From an uncultured Paracoccaceae bacterium (GTDB lineage Bacteria > Pseudomonadota > Alphaproteobacteria > Rhodobacterales > Rhodobacteraceae), in NCBI GenBank assembly GCA_938005545.1, contig CALKXV010000049.1:1-64000 (forward strand): a DNA stretch of 64,000 nt, in the 5' to 3' direction. How positions within the stretch are numbered: the stretch's first letter is position 1; each line of letters starts with the position of its first letter. The notes beneath the pieces were generated by a model. It searched no databases, was not told the origin of the DNA, and was given only the letters and a program-made list of their open reading frames with translations. This document shows, piece by piece, positions 35,189 through 43,368 of the stretch. The position numbers were made by a program, and so were the translations under genes.

Positions 35189-35758
35189 ATGACGACTTCA
35201 TATTCGAAGGGCGTAACGCGTCGAGGTTTGCTTGGTGCCTTCGCCGCGACAGCTCTGGTGGCAGCACCTACTTATTCCAATGCTTTCGGGCTGTTACGCG
35301 GCGCTGGCGACGTTCGAAAACTCAACATGTATTCGGGCCGAACCGGCGAACAAATCGACATGATCTATTGGATTGATGGCGATTACATCCCGGAAGCCTT
35401 GCAAGAAGTGAACCGGTTCATGCGCGATTGGCGCACCGATGGCACAATATCCATGGACACACGAACAGTTGATATTCTGGCCGCATCCCACCGGATGCTG
35501 GAAACTGACACGCCTTATGTTCTGTTGTCCGGGTATCGTTCGCCAAAGACAAATTCGATGCTTCGCTCTAAATCCCGGTCAGTTGCGCGCAATTCGCTGC
35601 ACATGAAGGGTCAGGCGGCAGATATTCGTATCCAAGGACGCAGCGTGGCACAAATTTCCCGCGCGGCCATTTCCTGTTCGGCTGGCGGTGTTGGCAAATA
35701 CTCGCGGTCGAACTTTGTGCATATGGACTGTGGTCCGATCCGTATCTGGGGCCGGTAA
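35189..35758 (+). CDS. YcbK/MepK-type (DUF882) murein endopeptidase, Tat-exported
   Basis: A 189-residue exported protein. The N terminus has a twin-Arg signal (VTRRGLLGAFAATALVAAP). The rest is a DUF882/M15-like metallopeptidase: LLSGYRSPKTNSML near residue 112, the zinc motif NSLHMKGQAADIR near 133, and FVHMDCGPIR near 178, giving His-x(6)-Asp and His ligands. E. coli YcbK (MepK) cleaves the 3-3 cross-links made by L,D-transpeptidases, and an L,D-transpeptidase gene is divergent from this one. An endopeptidase role on the same bonds is therefore likely. A terminator follows. Confidence 0.9.
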   Translation: MTTSYSKGVTRRGLLGAFAATALVAAPTYSNAFGLLRGAGDVRKLNMYSGRTGEQIDMIYWIDGDYIPEALQEVNRFMRDWRTDGTISMDTRTVDILAASHRMLETDTPYVLLSGYRSPKTNSMLRSKSRSVARNSLHMKGQAADIRIQGRSVAQISRAAISCSAGGVGKYSRSNFVHMDCGPIRIWGR

Positions 35759-35792
35759 GCCACGTTCAGCAAGCCGTTTAAAGTAGAAAAAG

Positions 35793-35817
35793 ACGCGCCT
35801 TTTCAGGCGCGTTTTTT
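35793..35817 (+). terminator. Intrinsic terminator after the YcbK-type gene
   Basis: ACGCGCCT (35793-35800) and AGGCGCGT (35805-35812) form an 8-bp stem with a TTTC loop, followed by TTTTT. A-rich sequence (AGAAAAAG) precedes the stem, so it may also act for the convergent ABC operon ending at 35829. Confidence 0.88.
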
Positions 35818-35828
35818 CGTGGGCCCCA

Positions 35829-36875
35829 TCAGATCGCCTGCCCCGACGCGTCAAAGAAATGCAGACGTTCGGTCGGTGCGATCAATCCGATGCGGTCGCC
35901 TTCTTTAACGTTGGTATCGCCATCGACCCGAACCGTCATCTGCCCCGAAGCCCCGCCATCAACGATCAGATAGGTGTCAGCACCGAGGTATTCCAGAACA
36001 TCAACCGTTACGTCCAGCATTCCCGATCCGGGCGCGCCCACTTCGATGTGTTCGGGCCGAATGCCCACATTGACCGCAGGCCGGTCGCCGGAAAACGGCC
36101 CGCCCCGGCCTTCCGGCAACTGGAACGCACCATTTGCAGTCGAACAATCCACAACGTTCATCTTCGGCGAACCGATGAATTGAGCCACGAAAAGATTGGC
36201 TGGTTTTTCATAAAGCGCCCGTGGGGAGCCAACCTGCGCAATGGTTCCGAATTCCAGAACAACGATCCGATCTGCCAATGTCATGGCTTCCACCTGATCG
36301 TGGGTCACATAAATCATCGTGCGACCAAGCGATTTGTGAAGCTTGGCGATTTCATAGCGCATTTCGACGCGCAATGCCGCATCAAGGTTCGATAGAGGTT
36401 CGTCAAACAGGAACGCGGTTGGATCGCGTACAATAGAACGACCAATGGCCACCCTTTGACGTTGCCCGCCGGACAAAGCTTTGGGGCGGCGATCCAGATA
36501 ATCGCCCAGCTTCAGTACATCTGCGGCATGTCCGACTTTTTCATCGATCTCGGACTTGGGTGCGCCAGCAGTCTTCAACGAAAATCCCATGTTGTCGCGC
36601 ACCGACATATGCGGATAAAGCGCATAGGACTGGAACACCATTGACAGCCCGCGCTTTGAGGGCGGATCAGAGCTTTTGTCGACACCGTCGATCAACAAAG
36701 ACCCACGACTGATATCTTCCAGCCCGCCAATCATGCGCAAAAGCGTCGACTTTCCACAGCCCGAGGGGCCGACAAACACGACAAACTCACCGTCTTGAAT
36801 ATCAAGATCAACACCCTTGATGACCTGCACATCGTCGAACCACTTTTCAACTGTCTGAAGCTTAATTTCACCCAT
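35829..36875 (-). CDS. Sugar ABC transporter ATPase (MalK/UgpC type), GH63 operon
   Basis: A 348-residue ATP-binding subunit for a carbohydrate importer. Walker A is GPSGCGKST near residue 38, the signature LSGGQRQR near 135, Walker [12 protein letters not shown] near 157, and the H-loop THD near 192. The C-terminal regulatory OB-type domain (about 240-348) ends with [12 protein letters not shown]. Start MGEIKLQT at 36875 overlaps the end of the GH63-like gene by 8 bases. It is the last gene of the LacI-controlled operon and a paralogue of the ATPase at 43369-44424. Confidence 0.93.
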   Translation of the reverse strand: MGEIKLQTVEKWFDDVQVIKGVDLDIQDGEFVVFVGPSGCGKSTLLRMIGGLEDISRGSLLIDGVDKSSDPPSKRGLSMVFQSYALYPHMSVRDNMGFSLKTAGAPKSEIDEKVGHAADVLKLGDYLDRRPKALSGGQRQRVAIGRSIVRDPTAFLFDEPLSNLDAALRVEMRYEIAKLHKSLGRTMIYVTHDQVEAMTLADRIVVLEFGTIAQVGSPRALYEKPANLFVAQFIGSPKMNVVDCSTANGAFQLPEGRGGPFSGDRPAVNVGIRPEHIEVGAPGSGMLDVTVDVLEYLGADTYLIVDGGASGQMTVRVDGDTNVKEGDRIGLIAPTERLHFFDASGQAI

Positions 36876-38142
36876 TGTATTTACCCGCTGATGGAGAGGC
36901 CCAAGCCAGCCAAACTGCCGCCGTCCAGGTGAATGTTCCGCCACCTGCGGCTTCACCCGTCAGGGGATCAAAATATTCGGCAAACCCATGGCTCGCGATC
37001 AAGTCCCCGGTTGCCTGCTTCAATTGACGCGCGTGGTCTGTGTGCCCCATATCTTCCAGTCCGCGCCCGATCAGCGCGTTCATGATCGCCCATGTCGGGC
37101 CACGCCAATAGCGTTTGGGGTCAAAATCCTGCGCCGCGATTGCATGGCTTGGCACCGGATAGGGGCATTCGGAAAAGGTCTGTTCCAGGATTTTTCCCAT
37201 CGGTGCATCATCGATACCGGCGTACCAACACAGATAGGACGCATTCGACAAGGCACCGGTGTGTTCCTTCGTAAGCGTGTTCACCCCGTTGAAAAACCCG
37301 GTGTCCGGGTTGCGCAACACTTCTGCGGATTGTTCAAGGATTTTGATCCATCCGCGAAGTTCGCAGCAGTCGTGACCAAACGCTTCGCACATGGCGAGAA
37401 GATCGCGATTAGCGCGCAAAAAGATAAACGACATGGTCGGATCGCCAACGCGGAAAGGCATGTTTTCGGCCATCGCCTCGTCGTCCCAGCCCAACCGGCG
37501 TCCACGCTGAACAAGCCAGATGTAGCGGTCATAATCCGCCTTTGTCGGACGCATGTCCGGATCAACATGAGACGTATCGCGCCGCGTGTATTCCCCCACA
37601 CCTTCGGGCACGATGGCGGCCATCGCTGAATCCCAGTCGGGGCAATTGTCGCGCCCTGCTTCCCATGGATGCGTGACGAAAACCGTGCCGTGGGCACAGC
37701 ACCGCCACTCCATAAACCATCGGTGCCACGCAATTATCTTGGGGAGAAGTGCGTCAAGCCGGTCTGCGCCGGCGGTGCGGTCTTTTTCCCAGATGTCACG
37801 AATAAATGTTGCAGCCACAGGGGGTTGCGTGATCCCGGATGATGGGATCGGCCCCAAATTTGCGCCCCAGACATCGGGTCCGGGAAAGTAACCGGGGTCA
37901 GGTTGATGGAACAAGATATGCGGCACCATGCCGTTCGGCCATTGCCCCGAAAACAGCGTATCCATTTCATCCCACGCCCGTCCGATATCGAACTGCGCGA
38001 ACCCCCATGCCGCGAACGCGCTGTCCCAGTTCCATTGGTACGGATAAAGGCCCGCAGTCGGCACGGTATAACCGCCGCGATCGTTGCCCCTTAAGATTGC
38101 GCGCGCCTGGTCATCCAAGGCGATATGGTCGTGTCCCGTCAT
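36868..38142 (-). CDS. GH63-like glycoside hydrolase (glucosyl/mannosylglycerate hydrolase related)
   Basis: A 424-residue (alpha/alpha)6-barrel hydrolase of the MGH1-like/GH63 group. No signal peptide, so it acts in the cytosol after import. Conserved parts are [15 protein letters not shown] near residue 35, [16 protein letters not shown] (158-172) with the likely acid Asp165, [13 protein letters not shown] near 345, and [12 protein letters not shown] near 390 with the likely base Glu389. The length fits the short bacterial members known to split mannosylglycerate or glucosylglycerate, not the long processing glucosidases. Gene lies inside a sugar ABC operon, overlapping the permease gene by 4 bases and the ATPase gene by 8. 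The exact substrate is inferred, not shown. Confidence 0.82.
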   Translation of the reverse strand: MTGHDHIALDDQARAILRGNDRGGYTVPTAGLYPYQWNWDSAFAAWGFAQFDIGRAWDEMDTLFSGQWPNGMVPHILFHQPDPGYFPGPDVWGANLGPIPSSGITQPPVAATFIRDIWEKDRTAGADRLDALLPKIIAWHRWFMEWRCCAHGTVFVTHPWEAGRDNCPDWDSAMAAIVPEGVGEYTRRDTSHVDPDMRPTKADYDRYIWLVQRGRRLGWDDEAMAENMPFRVGDPTMSFIFLRANRDLLAMCEAFGHDCCELRGWIKILEQSAEVLRNPDTGFFNGVNTLTKEHTGALSNASYLCWYAGIDDAPMGKILEQTFSECPYPVPSHAIAAQDFDPKRYWRGPTWAIMNALIGRGLEDMGHTDHARQLKQATGDLIASHGFAEYFDPLTGEAAGGGTFTWTAAVWLAWASPSAGKYNG

Positions 38143-39368
38143 CCCTTTACCGATCCCGCCGTCAGGCCTTTGGTCATAAATCGTTCCAATCCAAGAAACA
38201 GTGCCATGATCGGCACTGTTGCAATCACTGCACCAGCCATCAAATGTTGGCGTGGAATTTCCGAGGAATCGAGCGATGCGATGCCCCGTGTTAAGGTGAA
38301 TTTTGAAGGGTCATCCAACAGCATGAACGCCAGAAGGAATTCGTTCCAGGCGATCATAAAGACATACAGACTGACCGACGCCAAAGCCGGAAGCGCCAAG
38401 GGCAGCGTGATTTTCCAGATGACCTGAAGGCGATTTAAACCGTCCATTAAACCGGCCTCTTCCACCTCGGCTGGCAAGCCTCGGAAGTACCCTTGCAACA
38501 TGTAAAGCGCCACAGGGATTGTGGTGACCGGATAGATCAAGACGATCCCGAAGATTGTGTTCCGAAGGCCTGTCATTGAAAAAACAATGTAAATAGGCAA
38601 GGCCAGCACGATCATCGGAACCATGTAAATCAACAGGATCGACCGCGAAAACGCTTGTCGTCCTTTGAACCGCAATAGCGCCACCGCATAGGCACCGGGA
38701 ATTGAGAATAACAGCGTCAATACGACTGTAATGACCGAGATATAAAAGCTGGTCAGAAGGTAGCTGCCAAAGTTGAAATCCAGGAACAGTTCTGAATAGC
38801 TTCGGAACAATCCCCAGCCTTTTGACAGATCAATTGAGAAATCCAATGGGTTTTGCAAAAGCTCGGATTGGTTTTTCAGGCTGGTCATGACCATGACGTA
38901 AAACGGGATCGCAACGATGGCCGTGAAAAAGACATAGCCGAAACTGGTCAGAAATCGGATTACGGCATCTTCGAATTCATGTCGCGTTGCGCGCCCAAAC
39001 GGCAGCGGTCGCAGCATCACTTCCAATGGCCAAGCGGATGCAACCGCGAAAAATATCCACGCGATCACTTGTGTCGTGATTGATGTCTCGGGTGCGCCTT
39101 CAATTGCCAGGCCAAGAAAAATGAACGTCAGAACGGGAAAGACAGCCACAGCAACCGACCAGCCAATGCGCTGAGCGCGGGGCCGCCCACCGTCGGGCAA
39201 CCAAATGAAACCCAACCAGGCGCCCATGACCAGCGAAGGCAGCATCAAGGGCCGCAAGCCTTCGCCAGATGCAAAGCTGAAGACGACGCAGGCCAGGATC
39301 GCCATCACAAAGGTCCATAAAGCCCCGATTACCGGCCCGGCAACATAGCCAATCCGAAGCGCGCCCAT
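38139..39368 (-). CDS. Sugar ABC permease (MalG type) with extra N-terminal membrane domain
   Basis: A 409-residue inner-membrane permease. The C-terminal 280 residues are an ordinary MalG-type unit, starting FGYVFFTAIVAIPFYVMVMTSL, with the EAA loop EEAGLMDGLNRLQVIWKITLPL that docks on the ATPase. About 130 residues precede it and carry four more hydrophobic segments (ALWTFVMAILACVVFSF, PSLVMGAWLGFIWL, SVAVAVFPVLTFIFLGLA, VIAWIFFAVASAWPLEVML). Usual MalG-type proteins are about 280 residues, so the extension is unusual. ATG 39368 has AAGGG about 9 bases upstream, which supports the long start. Confidence 0.88.
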   Translation of the reverse strand: MGALRIGYVAGPVIGALWTFVMAILACVVFSFASGEGLRPLMLPSLVMGAWLGFIWLPDGGRPRAQRIGWSVAVAVFPVLTFIFLGLAIEGAPETSITTQVIAWIFFAVASAWPLEVMLRPLPFGRATRHEFEDAVIRFLTSFGYVFFTAIVAIPFYVMVMTSLKNQSELLQNPLDFSIDLSKGWGLFRSYSELFLDFNFGSYLLTSFYISVITVVLTLLFSIPGAYAVALLRFKGRQAFSRSILLIYMVPMIVLALPIYIVFSMTGLRNTIFGIVLIYPVTTIPVALYMLQGYFRGLPAEVEEAGLMDGLNRLQVIWKITLPLALPALASVSLYVFMIAWNEFLLAFMLLDDPSKFTLTRGIASLDSSEIPRQHLMAGAVIATVPIMALFLGLERFMTKGLTAGSVKG

Positions 39369-39462
39369 TAGATTAAACCCTTATTTTTGGTCAATAAAAC
39401 TTGATGGTGTATAAAGTGGCACTGCCCCTTCGACCGCCTGAGGGTTATGTCGTTGCGATGTT

Positions 39463-40704
39463 TCACAGCCCTTCCTCCTGGCTCATAAAGCGGAAGAAGA
39501 AGATCGCGAACACCAGCAGACAGCAGAAAATGACCACGGCGACAGCCGCTCCGGCACCGATGTTCGACACCGCGAACGCTTGTTCATAGACATTCACGGT
39601 TAGGGTGCGTGTTCCCGCATTTCCGCCTGTCAGCAAAAAGATGTCGTCGAATTTGTTAAACGTCCAAATGAAGCGCAGCAGGAACAAGACAGACAAGATA
39701 CCCAAGAGCTGCGGCACGCTTAGATACCAGAATTTCTGGAACGGCGATGCACCGTCCATGTCGGCGGCTTCGTACATATCGGTGTCAATCGATTGCATGC
39801 GCGCCAAAATGAACAGGAATGACAAGGGAAAGTATCGCCAAATCTCGAAGACTGTCACCATGATCAATGCCAAGGGTTTTTCGCCAAAGAAGTTGATCGT
39901 GTTTTCCGTGACGCCCATTTGCACAAGAAGCGCATTCGCGGATCCCGAAAACGGATCAAACAGAATGACCCAAGCAAATGCGACTGCAATCACTGGTGCG
40001 ACGTAGGGGAATAAATAAAGCCCCCGAAGTACCCCCTGCCCGCGGAATTCTTTGTTCAGCAACAGTGCGGCAAAAAGGCCGAAGACCAATGCTCCGACAG
40101 TGCCCACAATTGTGTAAAACAGCGTTACGCCCAGGACACCCATGAACTCTTCGCCGTTAAAAACACGGGCGAAGTTTGCCAATGTGAATTCGGAATTGGT
40201 CAGGATGTTGCGGCCCGAACCTTCCATCCGTGGTTCGCTGTTTTCAATCGCTTCTTCGGCGGCATCCCTGTCGCCTGCAATCGTCACAAAGATCGACAGG
40301 CGTTCGCGCTTGCCACCTTCCAATTCGCCCAAAGCGCATTCAAGCGAACTTTGGGAAATCACACAACGTTCATCGGTTTCGCGCACGTCAACGCCGGCGG
40401 GCAAAATATCCGACAACACTACATTGCGAATGACCTCGCTTTGCGACGAATTCCGTATGCGGTATTCGATCCGCAAATCGTCGCCATCGCCGCGCAACGC
40501 TTCGCGGGCGACAGGTGCCGGCGGGCGCAGATCGGCCAGGCCAATCGGTTTGAATGAAATCCAGAAGATCGCCAGAAGCGGCAGAATGACAACCATCGAG
40601 ACAATCGCGATGGTCGGGAACAACAGCCCCCACGCCAGCCGTGCCTCGCGTTTTTCCAGCGGCCCCGTGCTTTTCGGCGGCTCTGAGGATTGGATGTCAG
40701 TCAT
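39463..40704 (-). CDS. Sugar ABC permease (MalF type) with DUF11-like periplasmic insert
   Basis: A 413-residue inner-membrane permease. TM1 is at about residues 23-50. Between TM1 and the core (about residues 55-165) lies an inserted domain that should face the periplasm: DLRIEYRIRNSSQSEVIRN, LSDILPAGVDV, two Cys (114 and 123), LECALGELEGGKRERLSIFV. The LPAGV / C...C.LG.L..G order is the DUF11 (surface repeat, Ig-like) pattern. The core then runs from about 180, with the EAA loop MYEAADMDGASPFQKFWYLSVPQ. E. coli MalF also has a large periplasmic loop that contacts MalE, but of another fold. TM1 to EAA order is normal, so it should be functional. Confidence 0.87.
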   Translation of the reverse strand: MTDIQSSEPPKSTGPLEKREARLAWGLLFPTIAIVSMVVILPLLAIFWISFKPIGLADLRPPAPVAREALRGDGDDLRIEYRIRNSSQSEVIRNVVLSDILPAGVDVRETDERCVISQSSLECALGELEGGKRERLSIFVTIAGDRDAAEEAIENSEPRMEGSGRNILTNSEFTLANFARVFNGEEFMGVLGVTLFYTIVGTVGALVFGLFAALLLNKEFRGQGVLRGLYLFPYVAPVIAVAFAWVILFDPFSGSANALLVQMGVTENTINFFGEKPLALIMVTVFEIWRYFPLSFLFILARMQSIDTDMYEAADMDGASPFQKFWYLSVPQLLGILSVLFLLRFIWTFNKFDDIFLLTGGNAGTRTLTVNVYEQAFAVSNIGAGAAVAVVIFCCLLVFAIFFFRFMSQEEGL

Positions 40705-40758
40705 GGCGTTGCCTCAAAAATCGGGCGGCCCCTTCACTAAAGGGCCGCCCGAAGCCAG

Positions 40759-42117
40759 TTATTCGATACCGGCCAATTCGTCGTTCAGAGCCTTCACAGC
40801 TGCCGCTGCGTCGACTTCGCCGTCGAAATACTGACGGAAGACGCGGTTGATGGCTTGGCTGTTGATAATCTTCGACGCCAAAGCGAGCTGGCCTTCGGCC
40901 ACACCCCAACGCTTACCAACGTCCAGACCGCCAACGATTTCGTCGATCATTTCCTGTGGGTACAATTCGCCCAAAGGCGCACGGCGATCAACGCCAACAT
41001 CCAGCTTTGACCAGGCATCAACGAATTCGTTCGAACCCGCAGAGGCCCCCCGACGGATCGGGAACTTGCCTTCAGGTGCGATGGCCAGCGTTGCCGTATA
41101 GCCTTCGTTCATCGAGAATTCGATGAAAGCCTGTGCTTCGTCAATGTCGGCATCAGCTGTGATCCCGAAGTAACGCGCGTCAGCCCAAGCCGCACCATCA
41201 GCGTTCGATGGGCCCGAGAAGTTGGTCACGATGCCAGCGGCAGCAGCCAAGTCACGGGTTTGCGGATCGTCGTTGATCGTTGGCGGAGCACTGTCACGCA
41301 GGCCAGCCATTTCGTCGAGAATGAACGGCGACCAGATGATCATTGCAGTTTGGCCTGCAAAGAACAGCGTCCGCGCCTGATCCCAGAACAATTCGCCGGG
41401 GGGCGAGGCTTCTGCGATGGCTTTGTAGAATTCAAGCGCTTCGATTGTCTTGGCTTCGTCGAAGCCGCTGAAGCCGCTTGCGTCAACTGGTGACGCGCCA
41501 TTGGCCAACAGGATGTGTTCAAGCACCTGCCCCATGTAGCCTTCGTCGACCTTCGTTGGTGCGACAAAACCGAACATTTCTGGTGGGTTATGGAGTTTTT
41601 CCAGTGCAGCCAATACCGCGGCATAAGATGTGGGTGCCGCCAGGCCTTGGGCGTCGAACAAGTCTTTGCGATAGACGACCATCTGTGTCCAGCCATCGAC
41701 CGGCACGGCTGCTACGCCATTGGCTGTCATCGCCATCGACAAGGGACCAGGTGCAAATGTGCCTTTGCCCAGCTTGTTGACCACTTCGTCGGCGGCTTCT
41801 GGATCCAGAATGCCAGCTTCGGTCCATGGCAAAGCATATTGCAACGGGTGATAGATGACATCGGGCAGATCGCCAGCCGCGAAAGCCGCCGTGGCACGTG
41901 TGCCCAGATCGGATTCTTCGACGGGGATCACTTCAACGGTGATGCCTGACTTGGCTTTAAAATCAGCTGCCATTTTTGTCTGACGCTCAAGCCGTTCTGG
42001 CTGAGTTTCGGTCGTCCAGAACCGGATATCGGCCTGTGCTGCAACAGCGCCCAACACAAGGCTGAGTGCGGCTGTCGCCATTAGGCGCACACCGGCGCGT
42101 TGGAAGTTGTAAGACAT
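40759..42117 (-). CDS. Sugar ABC transporter substrate-binding protein, GH63 operon
   Basis: A 452-residue periplasmic binding protein of the extracellular solute-binding family 1. Signal peptide is about residues 1-29 (VRLMATAALSLVLGAVAAQA). The mature protein begins DIRFWTTETQPERLE and contains the usual GDLPDVIYH near residue 80, VPVDGWTQMVVYRKDLF near 135, and AMIIWSPFILDEMAG near 255. ATG 42117 gives MSYNFQR; the longer frame to 42174 overlaps nothing useful. It follows lacI-type regulator by 20 bases and precedes the MalF-type permease by 54 bases. Ligand is presumably the glycoside cut by the GH63-like enzyme. Confidence 0.9.
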   Translation of the reverse strand: MSYNFQRAGVRLMATAALSLVLGAVAAQADIRFWTTETQPERLERQTKMAADFKAKSGITVEVIPVEESDLGTRATAAFAAGDLPDVIYHPLQYALPWTEAGILDPEAADEVVNKLGKGTFAPGPLSMAMTANGVAAVPVDGWTQMVVYRKDLFDAQGLAAPTSYAAVLAALEKLHNPPEMFGFVAPTKVDEGYMGQVLEHILLANGASPVDASGFSGFDEAKTIEALEFYKAIAEASPPGELFWDQARTLFFAGQTAMIIWSPFILDEMAGLRDSAPPTINDDPQTRDLAAAAGIVTNFSGPSNADGAAWADARYFGITADADIDEAQAFIEFSMNEGYTATLAIAPEGKFPIRRGASAGSNEFVDAWSKLDVGVDRRAPLGELYPQEMIDEIVGGLDVGKRWGVAEGQLALASKIINSQAINRVFRQYFDGEVDAAAAVKALNDELAGIE

Positions 42118-42137
42118 GGTTTCCTCCCTTTGGTGTC

Positions 42138-43253
42138 TTAGATGTTTGTCGCCATGCCGGATGCACCAACGCATTCGGCGATCTTGAGTGGTGTAAGTGC
42201 GGGCGGCCCGTCCGAGCCGCCGACTTGTAGTTCTGCAAGTGCGGTTTCGCGTAATTCTTCCGGCGCATCGCCCCGGACGCGGCGGATCAAAAGCCCGGCC
42301 AAACGTTGGCCCGCAGTCAGGCTATCGACCCGGAAGCTGGTCAAAACCGGATCGGCCCAGGTGCCTTCCGGGATACCGTCATAGGAAATTATCGACAGAT
42401 CGCGCCCTATGCTTAACCCTGCATTTTTTGCGGCGTCATATGCGCCAAGGGCGGCCAGATCGACAGCAAACACGATGGCTGTTGGCGGATTTCCGGACGT
42501 TAACATGGCTTCGGTCGCGTGCTGGCCTTCGTGGCGCAACATTGCGCCGCCTGTGATCAGGCTTTCGTCACAGACCAAACCCGCCTTGGCCATGCCGTCG
42601 CGAAAACCCGCTTCGCGCAGGTGCGAAAAGTTGTATTCACTAGCCCCGCCAATAAACCCAATTCGCTTGTGTCCATGATTGTGAAGCCGCATCACGGCAT
42701 CGCACATCGCGTTTTCGCCCAGAATATCGAACCATGCGCAGCCCTGTGGGTCTTGCACCCGCCCAAACAGAACGAAGGGCACGTCGAGGCGGCGCAATAG
42801 CTTCATGCGGGCATCATCGGCGAACGTCCGTGGGATAATAAAGCCGTCTGATTTCCGCTCGTGCACCAAACGTTCCATGGTCGACAACATGGCATCACCA
42901 CCGGGCGAGGTCGCGACGGTCAGTGTCCAGTTCTCGGCGCTTGCGACACGCGAAATACCAGCCAGAAAATCCGACAAGAATGGGCGTTGTGCACCGGGCC
43001 TGTCGGTTTGAAGGACCAGACCAATGGTGCGGGTACGCCCTGTGCGCATTCCTTGGGCCTGTGCAAGCGGGCGATACCCCATCGCTTCGGCTTTCCGTCG
43101 AACGCGCAACTGAGTGGCCTTTGCAATATCGGGATATCCGTTCAATGCGCGACTAACGGTGCCCTTGGTCATACCAAGCGCCTGCGCCACATCGGATATC
43201 TTCACCCGTGCTGGCGGAGTATCTGCCCCGCGTTTTGTGGCTGTCTGACCCAA
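42138..43253 (-). CDS. LacI-family repressor of the GH63/ABC operon
   Basis: A 371-residue LacI-type regulator. The helix-turn-helix covers residues about 17-65 (VKISDVAQALGMTKGTVSRALNGYPDI, with the hinge RPLAQAQGMRTGRT). The periplasmic-binding-protein-like ligand domain follows. Start TTG 43253 is supported by GGGGAG 8 bases upstream. A perfect 16-bp palindrome lies 32 bases upstream of that start, overlapping the region just after a promoter, so autoregulation together with the downstream transport genes is likely. It is the first gene of the operon lacI-SBP-MalF-MalG-GH63-ATPase. Confidence 0.92.
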   Translation of the reverse strand: MGQTATKRGADTPPARVKISDVAQALGMTKGTVSRALNGYPDIAKATQLRVRRKAEAMGYRPLAQAQGMRTGRTRTIGLVLQTDRPGAQRPFLSDFLAGISRVASAENWTLTVATSPGGDAMLSTMERLVHERKSDGFIIPRTFADDARMKLLRRLDVPFVLFGRVQDPQGCAWFDILGENAMCDAVMRLHNHGHKRIGFIGGASEYNFSHLREAGFRDGMAKAGLVCDESLITGGAMLRHEGQHATEAMLTSGNPPTAIVFAVDLAALGAYDAAKNAGLSIGRDLSIISYDGIPEGTWADPVLTSFRVDSLTAGQRLAGLLIRRVRGDAPEELRETALAELQVGGSDGPPALTPLKIAECVGASGMATNI

Positions 43254-43284
43254 GTCGCCGTCTCCCCGAATCTGACTATTCGGT

Positions 43285-43300
43285 CCGAAACCGGTTTCGG
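43285..43300 (-). promoter_or_regulatory. LacI-type operator CCGAAACCGGTTTCGG
   Basis: A perfect 16-bp palindrome with central CCGG, the symmetry typical of LacI-family operators (central CpG). On the minus strand it comes just after a possible -10 TTATAT (43307-43312) and -35 TTGCGC (43332-43337, 19-base spacer). A repressor there would block transcript start or clearance. Only the LacI-type gene and its operon lie downstream. Confidence 0.85.
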
Positions 43301-43368
43301 CAAGGGATATAACCCAACTTTTCCGCTAAATGCGCAATTTTGTTTCGGGAAGGTCGGTGGGTGCAGAC

